Part shown: piece by piece, positions 1 to 14,380 of the stretch
Layout of the letters: each line of letters begins with the position of its first letter
How positions within the stretch are numbered: the first letter of the stretch is position 1
Origin: Siphonodentalium dalli
Lineage: Eukaryota; Mollusca; Scaphopoda; Gadilida; Siphonodentaliidae
Direction: 5' to 3'
DNA length: 64,000 nt
NCBI GenBank assembly: GCA_032622095.1
Contig: CP136062.1
Span: 1 to 64,000, forward strand
The notes under the pieces: model-generated
The model's input: the letters and a program-made list of their open reading frames with translations, nothing else
Database searches by the model: none
What the model was told of the DNA's origin: nothing
Position numbers and translations under genes: made by a program

Positions 1-2350
1 TAGTTAGTCCTTATGTACGCGTAGTATTAGTTAGTCTTCTGTACGCGTAGTATTAGTTAGTCTTCTGTACGCGTAGTATTAGTTAGTCTTATGTACGCGT
101 AGTATTAGTTAGTCTTATGTACGTGTAGTATTAGTTAGTCTTCTGTACGCATAGTATTAGTTAGTCTTATGTACGCGTAGTATTAGTTAGTTCTTCTGTA
201 TGCGTAGTATTAGTTAGTCTTCTGTATGCGTATATTAGTTAGTCCTTTATGTACGCGTAGTATTAGTTAGTCTTCTGTACGCGTAGTATTAGTTAGTCTT
301 ATGTACGCGTAGTATTAGTTAGTCTTCTGTATGCGTAGTATTAGTAGTCTTCTGTACGCGTAGTATTAGTTAGTCTTATGTACGCGTGGTATTAGTTAGT
401 CTTCTGTATGCGTAGTATTAGTTAGTCTTATGTACGCGTAGTATTAGTTAGTCTCTGTACGCCGTAGTATTAGTTAGTCTTCTGTACGTTAGTTAGTCTT
501 CTGTACGCGTAGTATTAGTTAGTCTTCTGTACACGTAGTATTAGTTAGTCTTCTGTACACGTAGTATTAGTTAGTCTTCTGTGCGTGTAGTATTAGTTAG
601 TCTTATGTACGCGTAGTATTAGTTAGTCTTATGTATGCGTAGTATTAGTTAGTCTTCTGTACACGTAGTATTAGTTAGTCTTCTGTACGCGTAGTATTAG
701 TTACTCTTCTGTACGCGTAGTATTAGTTAGTCTTCTGTATGCGTAGTATTAGTTAGTCTTCTGTACACGTAGTATTAGTTAGTCTTCTGTATGAGTAGTA
801 TTAGTTAGTCTTCTGTACGTGTAGTATTAGTTAGTCTTCTGTACGCATAGTATTAGTTAGTCTTCTGTACACGTAGTATTAGTTAGTCTTCTGTATGAGT
901 AGTATTAGTTAGTCTTCTGTACGCGTAGTATTAGTTAGTCTTATGTACGCGTAGTATTAGTTAGTCTTCTGTATGCGTAGTATTAGTTAGTCTTCTGTAC
1001 GTGTAGTATTAGTTAGTCTTCTGTATGCATAGTATTAGTTAGTCTTCTGTACGCGTAGTATTAGTTAGTCTTCTGTATGCGTAGTATTAGTTAGTCTTCT
1101 GTACGTGTAGTATTAGTTAGTCTTCTGTATGCATAGTATTAGTTAATCTTCTGTATGCGTAGTATTAGTTAGTCTTATGTACGCGTAATATTAGTTAGTC
1201 TTCTGTACGCGTAGTATTAGTTAGTCTTCTGTACGTGTAGTATTAGTTAGTCTTCTGTACGCATAGTATTAGTTAGTCTTCTGTACGCGTAGTATTAGTT
1301 AGTCTTCTGTACGTGTAGTATTAGTTAGTCTTCTGTATGCATAGTATTAGTTAGTCTTCTGTACGCGTAGTATTAGTTAGTCTTCTGTATGCGTAGTATT
1401 AGTTAGTCTTCTGTACGTGTAGTATTAGTTAGTCTTCTGTATGCATAGTATTAGTTAATCTTCTGTATGCGTAGTATTAGTTAGTCTTATGTACGCGTAA
1501 TATTAGTTAGTCTTCTGTACGCGTAGTATTAGTTAGTCTTCTGTACGTGTAGTATTAGTTAGTCTTCTGTACGTGTAGTATTAGTTAGTCTTCTCTATGC
1601 GTAGTATTAGTTAGTCTTCTGTATGCGTAGTATTAGTTAGTCTTCTGTACGCGTAATATTAGTTAGACTTATGTACGCGTAGTATTAGTTAGTCTTCTGT
1701 ACGCGTAGTATTAGTTAGTCTTCTGTATGCGTAGTATTAGTTAGTCTTATGTACGCGTAGTATTAGTTAGTCTTATGTACGCGTAGTATTAGTTAGTCTT
1801 CTGTATGCGTAGTATTAGTTAGTCTTCTGTACGTGTAGTATTAGTTAGTCTTCTGTATGCATAGTATTAGTTAATCTTCTGTATGCGTAGTATTAGTTAG
1901 TCTTATGTACACGTAGTATTAGTTAGTCTTATGTACGCGTAGTATTAGTTAGTCTTCTGTATGCGTAGTATTAGTTAGTCTTCTGTATGCGTAGTATTAG
2001 TTAGTCTTATGTACACGTAATATTAGTTAGTCTTATGTACGCGTAGTATTAGTTAGTCTTCTGTACACGTAATATTAGTTAGTCTTATGTACGCGTAGTA
2101 TTAGTTAGTCTTCTGTACACGTAATATTAGTTAGTCTTATGTACGCGTAGTATTAGTTAGTCTTCTGTACACGTAATATTAGTTAGTCTTCTGTACGCGT
2201 AATATTAGTTAGTCTTCTGTACGCGTAGTATTAGTTAGTCTTATGTACGCGTAGTATTAGTTAGTCTTATGTACGCGTAGTATTAGTTAGTCTTCTGTAT
2301 GCGTAGTATTAGTTAGTCTTCTGTACGTGTAGTATTAGTTAGTCTTCTGT

Positions 2351-3600
2351 ACACGTAATATTAGTTAGTCTTCTGTACGCGTAGTATTAGTTAGTCTTAT
2401 GTACGCGTAATATTAGTTAGTCTTATGTACGCGTAGTATTAGTTAGTCTTCTGTACGCGTAATATTAGTTAGTCTTCTGTACGCGTAGTATTAGTTAGTC
2501 TTATGTACGCGTAGTATTAGTTAGTCTTATGTACGCGTAGTATTAGTTAGTCTTCTGTATGCGTAGTATTAGTTAGTCTTCTGTACGCGTAGTATTAGTT
2601 AGTCTTCTGTACACGTAATATTAGTTAGTCTTCTGTACGCGTAGTATTAGTTAGTCTTCTGTACGCGTAATATTAGTTAGTCTTCTGTACGCGTAGTATT
2701 AGTTAGTCTTATGTACGCGTAGTATTAGTTAGTCTTATGTACGCGTAGTATTAGTTAGTCTTCTGTATGCGTAGTATTAGTTAGTCTTCTGTACGCGTAG
2801 TATTAGTTAGTCTTCTGTACACGTAATATTAGTTAGTCTTCTGTACGCGTAGTATTAGTTAGTCTTCTGTACGCGTAATATTAGTTAGTCTTCTGTACGC
2901 GTAGTATTAGTTAGTCTTATGTACGCGTAGTATTAGTTAGTCTTATGTACGCGTAGTATTAGTTAGTCTTCTGTATGCGTAGTATTAGTTAGTCTTCTGT
3001 ACGCGTAGTATTAGTTAGTCTTCTGTACACGTAATATTAGTTAGTCTTCTGTACGCGTAGTATTAGTTAGTCTTCTGTACGCGTAATATTAGTTAGTCTT
3101 CTGTACACGTAGTATTAGTTAGTCTTATGTACGCGTAGTATTAGTTAGTCTTATGTACGCGTAGTATTAGTTAGTCTTCTGTATGCGTAGTATTAGTTAG
3201 TCTTATGTACGCGTAGTATTAGTTAGTCTTATGTACGCGTAGTATTAGTTAGTCTTCTGTATGCGTAGTATTAGTTAGTCTTCTGTACGCGTAGTATTAG
3301 TTAGTCTTCTGTACACGTAATATTAGTTAGTCTTCTGTACGCGTAGTATTAGTTAGTCTTCTGTACGCGTAATATTAGTTAGTCTTCTGTACGCGTAGTA
3401 TTAGTTAGTCTTATGTACGCGTAGTATTAGTTAGTCTTATGTACGCGTAGTATTAGTTAGTCTTCTGTATGCGTAGTATTAGTTAGTCTTCTGTACGCGT
3501 AGTATTAGTTAGTCTTCTGTACACGTAATATTAGTTAGTCTTCTGTACGCGTAGTATTAGTTAGTCTTCTGTATGCGTAGTATTAGTTAGTCTTATGTAC
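2351..3600. repeat. Higher-order repeat of 8 monomers (208 bp) inside the satellite
   Basis: The diagnostic monomer variant ACACGTAATA recurs at 2,611, 2,819 and 3,027, then at 3,313 and 3,521. The spacings are 208, 208, 286 and 208 bp, that is 8, 8, 11 and 8 monomers. The order of CT/AT and CGCG/TGCG variants between these markers is the same in each unit. This is the signature of unequal exchange over multi-monomer blocks. The first marker at 2,351 is 260 bp (10 monomers) upstream of the next. Confidence 0.85.
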
Positions 3601-6600
3601 GCGTAGTATTAGTTAGTCTTATGTACGCGTAGTATTAGTTAGTCTTCTGTATGCGTAGTATTAGTTAGTCTTCTGTACGTGTAGTATTAGTTAGTCTTCT
3701 GTATGCATAGTATTAGTTAATCTTCTGTATGCGTAGTATTAGTTAGTCTTATGTACACGTAGTATTAGTTAGTCTTATGTACGCGTAGTATTAGTTAGTC
3801 TTCTGTATGCGTAGTATTAGTTAGTCTTATGTACGCGTAGTATTAGTTAGTCTTCTGTACACGTAATATTAGTTAGTCTTATGTACGCGTAGTATTAGTT
3901 AGTCTTCTGTACACGTAATATTAGTTAGTCTTATGTACGCGTAGTATTAGTTAGTCTTCTGTACACGTAATATTAGTTAGTCTTCTGTACGCGTAGTATT
4001 AGTTAGTCTTCTGTACGCGTAGTATTAGTTAGTCTTCTGTATGCGTAGTATTAGTTAGTCTTATGTACGCGTAGTATTAGTTAGTCTTCTGTACGCGTAG
4101 TATTAGTTAGTCTTCTGTATGCGTAGTATTAGTTAGTCTTATGTACACGTAATATTAGTTAGTCTTATGTACGCGTAGTATTAGTTAGTCTTCTGTACGC
4201 GTAGTATTAGTTAGTCTTCTGTATGCGTAGTATTAGTTAGTCTTATGTACACGTAGTATTAGTTAGTCTTATGTACGCGTAATATTAGTTAGTCTTCTGT
4301 ACGCGTAGTATTAGTTAGTCTTCTGTATGTGTAGTATTAGTTAGTCTTATGTACGCGTAATATTAGTTAATCTTCTGTATGCGTAGTATTAGTTAGTCTT
4401 ATGTACGCGTAATATTAGTTAGTCTTCTGTACGCGTAGTATTAGTTAATCTTCTGTATGCGTAGTATTAGTTAGTCTTCTGTACGCGTAGTATTTGTTAG
4501 TCTTCTCTATGCGTAGTATTAGTTAGTCTTCTGTACGCGTAGTATTAGTTAGTCTTATGTACGCGTAGTATTAGTTAGTCTTATGTACGCGTAGTATTAG
4601 TTAGTCTTCTGTACGCGTAGTATTAGTTAGTCTTCTGTATGCGTAGTATTAGTTAGTCTTATGTACACGTAGTATTAGTTAGTCTTCTATACGCGTTGTA
4701 TTAGTTAGTCTTATGTACGCGTAGTATTAGTTAGTCTTCTGTACGCGTAGTATTAGTTAGTCTTATGTACGCGTAGTATTAGTTAGTCTTCTGTACGCGT
4801 AGTATTAGTTAGTCTTCTATACGCGTAGTATTAGTTAGTCTTCTGTACGCGTAGTATTAGTTAGTCTTATGTACGCGTAATATTAGTTAGTCTTCTGTAC
4901 GCGTAGTATTAGTTAGTCTTATGTACGCGTAATATTAGTTAGTCTTCTGTATGCGTAGTATTAGTTTGTCTTATGTACGCGTAGTATTAGTTAGTCTTCT
5001 GTATGTGTAGTATTAGTTAGTCTTATGTACGCGTAATATTAGTTAGTCTTCTGTACGCGTAGTATTAGTTAATCTTCTGTATGCGTAGTATTAGTTAGTC
5101 TTATGTACGCGTAATATTAGTTAGTCTTCTGTACGCGTAGTATTAGTTAATCTTCTGTATGCGTAGTATTAGTTAGTCTTCTGTACGTGTAGTATTAGTT
5201 AGTCTTATGTACGCGTAGTATTAGTTAGTCTTCTGTACGCGTAATATTAGTTAGTCTTCTGTACGCGTAGTATTAGTTAGTCTTATGTACGCGTAATATT
5301 AGTTAGTCTTCTGTATGCGTAGTATTAGTTTGTCTTATGTACGCGTAGTATTAGTTAGTCTTCTGTATGTGTAGTATTAGTTAGTCTTATGTACGCGTAA
5401 TATTAGTTAGTCTTCTGTACGCGTAGTATTAGTTAATCTTCTGTATGCGTAGTATTAGTTAGTCTTCTGTACGCGTAGTATTAGTTAGTCTTCTGTACGC
5501 GTAGTATTAGTTAGTCTTCTGTATGCGTAGTATTAGTTAGTCTTCTGTACGCGTAGTATTAGTTAATCTTCTGTATGCGTAGTATTAGTTAGTCTTCTGT
5601 ACGCGTAGTATTAGTTAGTCTTATGTATGCGTAGTATTAGTTAGTCTTCTGTATGCATAGTATTAGTTAGTCTTCTGTACGCGTAATATTAGTTAGTCTT
5701 ATGTATGTGTAGTATTAGTTAGTCTTCTGTACGTGTAGTATTAGTTAGTCTTATGTACGCGTAATATTAGTTAGTCTTCTGTACGCGTAGTATTAGTTAG
5801 TCTTCTGTATGCGTAGTATTAGTTAGTCTTATGTACGCGTAATATTAGTTAATCTTCTGTATGCGTAGTATTAGTTAGTCTTATGTACGCGTAATATTAG
5901 TTAGTCTTCTGTACGCGTAGTATTAGTTAATCTTCTGTATGCGTAGTATTAGTTAGTCTTCTGTACGCGTAGTATTAGTTAGTCTTCTGTACGCGTAGTA
6001 TTAGTTAGTCTTATGTACGCGTAGTATTAGTTAGTCTTCTGTACGTGTAGTATTAGTTAGTCTTCTCTATGCGTAGTATTAGTTAGTCTTCTGTATGCGT
6101 AGTATTAGTTAGTCTTCTGTACACGTAGTATTAGTTAGTCTTCTGTACACGTAGTATTAGTTAGTCTTATGTACGCGTAGTATTAGTTAGTCTTCTGTAC
6201 ACGTAGTATTAGTTAGTCTTCTGTACACGTAGTATTAGTTAGTCTTCTGTACACGTAGTATTAGTTAGTCTTCTGTACACGTAGTATTAGTTAGTCTTAT
6301 GTACGCGTAGTATTAGTTAGTCTTATGTACGCGTAGTATTAGTTAGTCTTCTGTATGCGTAGTATTAGTTAGTCTTCTGTACGTGTAGTATTAGTTAGTC
6401 TTCTGTATGCATAGTATTAGTTAATCTTCTGTATGCGTAGTATTAGTTAGTCTTATGTACGCGTAATATTAGTTAGTCTTCTGTACGCGTAGTATTAGTT
6501 AGACTTCTGTATGCGTAGTATTAGTTTGTCTTATGTACGCGTAGTATTAGTTAGTCTTATGTATGTGTAGTATTAGTTAGTCTTCTGTATGTGTAGTATT

Positions 6601-9600
6601 AGTTAGTCTTCTGTATGCGTAGTATTAGTTAGTCTTCTGTACGTGTAGTATTAGTTAGTCTTCTGTATGCATAGTATTAGTTAATCTTCTGTATGCGTAG
6701 TATTAGTTAGTCTTATGTACGCGTAATATTAGTTAGTCTTCTGTACGCGTAGTATTAGTTAGTCTTCTGTACGCGTAGTATTAGTTAGACTTCTGTATGC
6801 GTAGTATTAGTTTGTCTTATGTACGCGTAGTATTAGTTAGTCTTATGTATGTGTAGTATTAGTTAGTCTTCTGTACGCGTAGTATTAGTTAGTCTTATGT
6901 ACGTGTAGTATTAGTTAGTCTTCTGTATGCGTAGTATTAGTTAGTCTTATGTACGCATAGTATTAGTTAGTCTTATGTACGCGTAGTATTAGTTAGTCTT
7001 ATGTACGCGTAGTATTAGTTAGTCTTATGTACGCGTAGTATTAGTTAGTCTTATGTATGCGTAGTATTAGTTAGTCTTATGTACGCGTAGTATTAGTTAG
7101 TCTTATGTACGCATAGTATTAGTTAGTCTTATGTACGCGTAGTATTAGTTAGTCTTCTGTATGTGTAGTATTAGTTAGTCTTATGTACGCGTAGTATTAG
7201 TTAATCTTCTGTATGTGTAGTATTAGTTAGTCTTATGTACGCGTAGTATTAGTTAATCTTCTGTATGCGTAGTATTAGTTAGTCTTCTGTATGCGTAGTA
7301 TTAGTTAGTCTTCTGTACGCGTAGTATTAGTTAGTCTTCTGTACGCGTAGTATTAGTTAGTCTTCTGTATGCATAGTATTAGTTAGTCTTATGTACGCGT
7401 AGTATTAGTTAGTCTTATGTACGCGTAGTATTAGTTAGTCTTATGTACGCGTAGTATTAGTTAATCTTCTGTACGCGTAGTATTAGTTAATCTTCTGTAC
7501 GCGTAGTATTAGTTAATCTTCTGTACGTGTAGTATTAGTTAATCTTCTGTACGCGTAGTATTAGTTAATCTTCTGTATGCGTAGTATTAGTTAGTCTTCT
7601 GTACGCGTAGTATTAGTTAGTCTTCTGTACGCGTAGTATTAGTTAGTCTTCTGTATGCATAGTATTAGTTAGTCTTATGTACGCGTAGTATTAGTTAGTC
7701 TTATGTACGCGTAGTATTAGTTAGTCTTATGTACGCGTAGTATTAGTTAATCTTCTGTACGCGTAGTATTAGTTAATCTTCTGTATGCGTAGTATTAGTT
7801 AGTCTTCTGTACGCGTAGTATTAGTTAGTCTTCTGTACGCGTAGTATTAGTTAGTCTTCTGTATGCATAGTATTAGTTAATCTTCTGTACGCGTAGTATT
7901 AGTTAATCTTCTGTACGCGTAGTATTAGTTAATCTTCTGTACGCGTAGTATTAGTTAATCTTCTGTACGCGTAGTATTAGTTAATCTTCTGTATGCGTAG
8001 TATTAGTTAGTCTTCTGTACGCGTAGTATTAGTTAGTCTTCTGTACGCGTAGTATTAGTTAGTCTTCTGTACATGTATTATTAGTTAGTCTTATGTATGT
8101 GTAGTATTAGTTAGTCTTCTGTACGCGTAGTATTAGTTAGTCTTCTGTACGCGTAGTATTAGTTAGTCTTATGTACGCATAGTATTAGTTAGTCTTATGT
8201 ATGTGTAGTATTAGTTAGTCTTATGTACGCGTAGTATTAGTTAGTCTTATGTACGCGTAGTATTAGTTAGTCTTCTGTACGCGTAGTATTAGTTAGTCTT
8301 CTGTATGCGTAGTATTAGTTAGTCTTCTGTACGTGTAGTATTAGTTAGTCTTATGTACGCGTAGTATTAGTTAGTCTTATGTACGCGTAGTATTAGTTAG
8401 TCTTATGTATGTGTAGTATTAGTTAGTCTTATGTACGCATAGTATTAGTTAGTCTTATGTATGTGTAGTATTAGTTAGTCTTATGTACGCGTAGTATTAG
8501 TTAGTCTTATGTACGCGTAGTATTAGTTAGTCTTCTGTATGTGTAGTATTAGTTAGTCTTCTGTATGTGTAGTATTAGTTAGTCTTCTGTATGTGTAGTA
8601 TTAGTTAGTCTTATGTATGTGTAGTATTAGTTAGTCTTATGTACGCATAGTATTAGTTAGTCTTATGTATGTGTAGTATTAGTTAGTCTTCTGTATATGT
8701 AGTATTAGTTAGTCTTCTGTACGTGTAGTATTAGTTAGTCTTCTATGTGTGTAGTATTAGTTAGTCTTCTCTATGCGTAGTATTAGTTAGTCTTATGTAC
8801 GTGTAGTATTAGTTAGTCTTCTGTATGTGTAGTATTAGTTAGTCTTCTGTATGTGTAGTATTAGTTAGTCTTATGTATGTGTAGTATTAGTTAGTCTTAT
8901 GTATGTGTAGTATTAGTTAGTCTTCTGTATGTGTAGTATTAGTTAGTCTTCTGTACGTGTAGTATTAGTTAGTCTTCTATGTGTGTAGTATTAGTTAGTC
9001 TTCTCTATGCGTAGTATTAGTTAGTGTTATGTACGTGTAGTATTAGTTAGTCTTCTGTATGTGTAGTATTAGTTAGTCTTCTGTATGTGTAGTATTAGTT
9101 AGTCTTATGTACGTGTAGTATTAGTTAGTCTTATGTATGCATAGTATTAGTTAGTTTTATGTATGTGTAGTATTAGTTAGTCTTCTGTATGTGTAGTATT
9201 AGTTAGTCTTCTGTACGTGTAGTATTAGTTAGTCTTCTATGTGTGTAGTATTAGTTAGTCTTCTCTATGCGTAGTATTAGTTAGTCTTATGTACGTGTAG
9301 TATTAGTTAGTCTTATGTACGCGTAGTATTAGTTAGTCTTATGTATGCGTAGTATTAGTTAGTCTTATGTACGCGTAGTATTAGTTAGTCTTCTGTACGC
9401 GTATTATTAGTTAGTCTTCTGTACGCGTAGTATTAGTTAGTCTTCTGTACGCGTAGTATTAGTTAGTCTTCTGTATGCGTAGTATTAGTTAGTCTTCTGT
9501 ACGCGTACTATTAGTTAGTCTTATGTACGCGTAGTATTAGTTAGTCTTCTGTACGCGTAGTATTAGTTAGTCTTATGTACGCGTAGTATTAGTTAGTCTT

Positions 9601-12600
9601 ATGTACACGTAGTATTAGTTAGTCTTCTGTACACGTAGTATTAGTTAGTCTTATGTACATGTAGTATTAGTTAGTCTTATGTACACGTAGTATTAGTTAG
9701 TCTTCTGTACATGTAGTATAAGTTAGTCTTCTATACGCGTAGTATAAGTTAGTCTTCTGTATGCGTAGTATTAGTTAGTCTTATGTACATGTAGTATTAG
9801 TTAGTCTTATGTACACGTAGTATTAGTTAGTCTTCTGTATGCGTAGTATAAGTTAGTCTTCTGTATGCGTAGTATTAGTTAGTCTTCTGTACGCGTAGTA
9901 TTAGTTAGTCTTCTGTACGCGTAGTATTAGTTAGTCTTATGTACGCGTAGTATTAGTTAGTCTTATGTACGCGTAGTATTAGTTAGTCTTCTGTACGCGT
10001 AGTATTAGTTAGTCTTCTATACACGTAGTATTAGTTAGTCTTCTATACGCGTAGTATTAGTTAGTCTTATGTATGCGTAGTATTAGTTAGTCTTATGTAC
10101 GCGTAGTATTAGTTAGTCTTCTATACACGTAGTATTAGTTAGTCTTCTATACACGTAGTATTAGTTAGTCTTCTATACGCGTAGTATTAGTTAGTCTTAT
10201 GTATGCGTAGTATTAGTTAGTCTTATGTACGCGTAGTATTAGTTAGTCTTCTGTATGCGTAGTATTAGTTAGTCTTATGTACGTGTAGTATTAGTTAGTC
10301 TTCTGTATGTGTAGTACTATTTAGTCTTATGTACGCGTAGTATTAGTTAGTCTTATGTACGCGTAGTATTAGTTAGTCTTCTGTATGCGTAGTATTAGTT
10401 AGTCTTATGTACGTGTAGTATTAGTTAGTCTTATGTACGCATAGTATTAGTTAGTCTTCTGTATGCGTAGTACTAGTTAGTCTTATGTACGCGTAGTATT
10501 AGTTAGTCTTCTGTATGTGTAGTATTAGTTAGTCTTCTGTTCGCGTAGTATTAGTTAGTCTTATGTACGTGTAGTATTAGTTAGTCTTCTGTATGCGTAG
10601 TATTAGTTAGTCTTCTGTATGTGTAGTATTAGTTAGTCTTCTGTTCGCGTAGTATTAGTTAGTCTTATGTATGCGTAGTATTAGTTAGTCTTATGTACGC
10701 GTAGTATTAGTTAGTCTTCTGTATGTGTAGTATTAGTTAGTCTTCTGTATGTGTAGTATTAGTTAGTCTTCTGTTCGCGTAGTATTAGTTAGTCTTATGT
10801 ATGCGTAGTATTAGTTAGTCTTATGTATGCGTAGTATTAGTTAGTCTTATGTACGCGTAGTATTAGTTAGTCTTCTGTATGTGTAGTATTAGTTAGTCTT
10901 CTGTATGCGTAGTATTAGTTAGTCTTATGTACGCGTAGTATTAGTTAGTCTTCTGTATGTGTAGTATTAGTTAGTCTTCTGTATGTGTAGTATTAGTTAG
11001 TCTGCTGTATGCGTAGTATTAGTTAGTCTTCTGTACGCGTAGTATTAGTTAGTCTTCTGTACGCGTAGTATTAGTTAGTCTTATGTATGTGTAGTATTAG
11101 TTAGTCTTCTGTATGTGTAGTATTAGTTAGTCTTATGTACGCGTAGTATTAGTTAGTCTTCTGTACGCGTAGTATTAGTTAGTCTTCTATACGCGTAGTA
11201 TTAGTTAGTCTTCTATACGCGTAGTATTAGTTAGTCTTATGTACGCGTAGTATTAGTTAGTCTTATGTACGTGTAGTATTAGTTAGTCTTCTGTACACGT
11301 AGTATTAGTTAGTCTTCTGTATGAGTAGTATTAGTTAGTCTTATGTACGCGTAGTATTAGTTAGTCTTCTGTACACGTAGTATTAGTTAGTCTTCTGTAT
11401 GTGTAGTATTAGTTAGTCTTCTGTATGTGTAGTATTAGTTAGTCTTCTGTATGTGTAGTATTAGTTAGTCTTCTCTATGAGTAGTATTAGTTAGTCTTCT
11501 GTATGTGTAGTATTAGTTAGTCTTATGTACGCGTAGTATTAGTTAGTCTTCTGTACACGTAGTATTAGTTAGTCTTCTGTACACGTAGTATTAGTTAGTC
11601 TTCTATACGCATAGTATTAGTTAGTCTTCTGTACGCGTAGTATTAGTTAGTCTTATGTACGCGTAGTATTAGTTAGTCTTCTGTACACGTAGTATTAGTT
11701 AGTCTTCTGTACACGTAGTATTAGTTAGTCTTCTGTACGCGTAGTATTAGTTAGTCTTCTGTACGCGTAGTATTAGTTAGTCTTCTGTACACGTAGTATT
11801 AGTTAGTCTTCTGTATGAGTAGTATTAGTTAGTCTTCTGTACACGTAGTATTAGTTAGTCTTCTGTACACGTAGTATTAGTTAGTCTTATGTACGCGTAG
11901 TATTAGTTAGTCTTCTGTACGCGTAGTATTAGTTAGTCTTCTGTACACGTAGTATTAGTTAGTCTTCTGTATGAGTAGTATTAGTTAGTCTTCTGTACAC
12001 GTAGTATTAGTTAGTCTTCTGTACACGTAGTATTAGTTAGTCTTCTGTACGCGTAGTATTAGTTAGTCTTCTGTACGCGTAGTATTAGTTAGTCTTCTGT
12101 ACACGTAGTATTAGTTAGTCTTCTGTATGAGTAGTATTAGTTAGTCTTCTGTACACGTAGTATTAGTTAGTCTTCTGTACACGTAGTATTAGTTAGTCTT
12201 CTGTACGCGTAGTATTAGTTAGTCTTCTGTACACGTAGTATCAGTTAGTCTTCTCTATGCGTAGTATTAGTTAGTCTTCTGTACACGTAGTATTAGTTAG
12301 TCTTCTGTACACGTAGTATTAGTTAGTCTTCTGTACGCGTAGTATTAGTTAGTCTTCTGTACGCGTAGTATTAGTTAGTCTTCTGTACACGTAGTATTAG
12401 TTAGTCTTCTGTATGAGTAGTATTAGTTAGTCTTATGTACGCGTAGTATTAGTTAGTCTTCTGTACACGTAGTATTAGTTAGTCTTCTGTATGTGTAGTA
12501 TTAGTTAGTCTTCTGTATGTGTAGTATTAGTTAGTCTTATGTATGTGTAGTATTAGTTAGTCTTATGTATGTGTAGTATTAGTTAGTCTGCTGTATGTGT

Positions 12601-14380
12601 AGTATTAGTTAGTCTTCGGTACGCGTAGTATTAGTTAGTCTTCTGTATGTGTAGTATTAGTTAGTCTTATGTATGTGTAGTATTAGTTAGTCTTCTGTAC
12701 GCGTAGTATTAGTTAGTCTTATGTATGTGTAGTATTAGTTTGTCTTCTGTACGCGTAGTATTAGTTAGTCTTCTGTATGTGTAGTATTAGTTAGTCTTCG
12801 GTACGCGTAGTATTAGTTAGTCTTCTGTACGCGTAGTATTAGTTAGTCTTCTGTACGCGTAGTATTAGTTAGTCTTCTGTACACGTAGTATTAGTTAGTC
12901 TTCTGTATGTGTAGTATTAGTTAGTCTTCGGTACGCGTAGTATTAGTTAGTCTTCTGTACGCGTAGTATTAGTTAGTCTTCTGTACGCGTAGTATTAGTT
13001 AGTCTTATGTATGTGTAGTATTAGTTAGTCTTCGGTACGCGTAGTATTAGTTAGTCTTCTGTACGCGTAGTATTAGTTAGTCTTCTGTACGCGTAGTATT
13101 AGTTAGTCTTCTGTACACGTAGTATTAGTTAGTCTTCTGTATGTGTAGTATTAGTTAGTCTTATGTATGTGTAGTATTAGTTAGTCTTCTGTACGCGTAG
13201 TATTAGTTAGTCTTCTGTACGCGTAGTATTAGTTAGTCTTCTGTATGTGTAGTATTAGTTAGTCTTCTGTACGTGTAGTATTAGTTAGTCTTATGTATGC
13301 GTAGTATTAGTTAGTCTTCTGTATGTGTAGTATTAGTTAGTCTTATGTACGCGTAGTATTAGTTAGTCTTATGTACGCGTAGTATTAGTTAGTCTTCTGT
13401 ACGCGTAGTATTAGTTAGTCTTATGTACGCGTAGTATTAGTTAGTCTTCTGTACGCGTAGTATTAGTTAGTCTTCGGTACGCGTAGTATTAGTTAGTCTT
13501 ATGTATGTGTAGTATTAGTTAGTCTTATGTACGCGTAGTATTAGTTAGTCTTCTGTATGCATAGTATTAGTTAGTCTTCTGTATGAGTAGTATTAGTTAG
13601 TCTTATGTACACGTAGTATTAGTTAGTCTTCTGTACGCGTAGTATTAGTTAGTCTTATGTATGTGTAGTATTAGTTAGTCTTCTGTACGCGTAGTATTAG
13701 TTAGTCTTCTGTACGCGTAGTATTAGTTAGTCTTCTGTACGCGTAGTATTAGTTAGTCTTCGGTACGCGTAGTATTAGTTAGTCTTCTGTACGCGTAGTA
13801 TTAGTTAGTCTTCTGTACGCGTAGTATTAGTTAGTCTTCTGTACGCGTAGTATTAGTTAGTCTTCTGTATGTGTAGTATTAGTTAGTCTTATGTATGTGT
13901 AGTATTAGTTAGTCTTCTGTACGCGTAGTATTAGTCTTATGTATGTGTAGTATTAGTTAGTCTTCTGTATGTGTAGTATTAGTTAGTCTTTTGTATGTGT
14001 AGTATTAGTTAGTCTTCTGTACGCGTAGTATTAGTCTTCTGTATGTGTAGTATTAGTTAGTCTTTTGTATGTGTAATATTAGTTAGTCTTTTGTATGTGT
14101 AGTATTAGTTAGTCTTTTGTATGTGTAATATTAGTTAGTCTTCTGTATGTGTAGTATTAGTTAGTCTTCTGTACGCGTAGTATTAGTTAGTCTTATGTAC
14201 GTGTAGTATTAGTTAGTCTTCTGTACGCGTAGTATTAGTTAGTCTTTTGTATGTGTAATATTAGTTAGTCTTTTGTATGTGTAATATTAGTTAGTCTTCT
14301 GTATGTGTAGTATTAGTTAGTCTTCTGTACGCGTAGTATTAGTTAGTCTTCTGTATGTGTAATATTAGTTAGTCTTCTGT

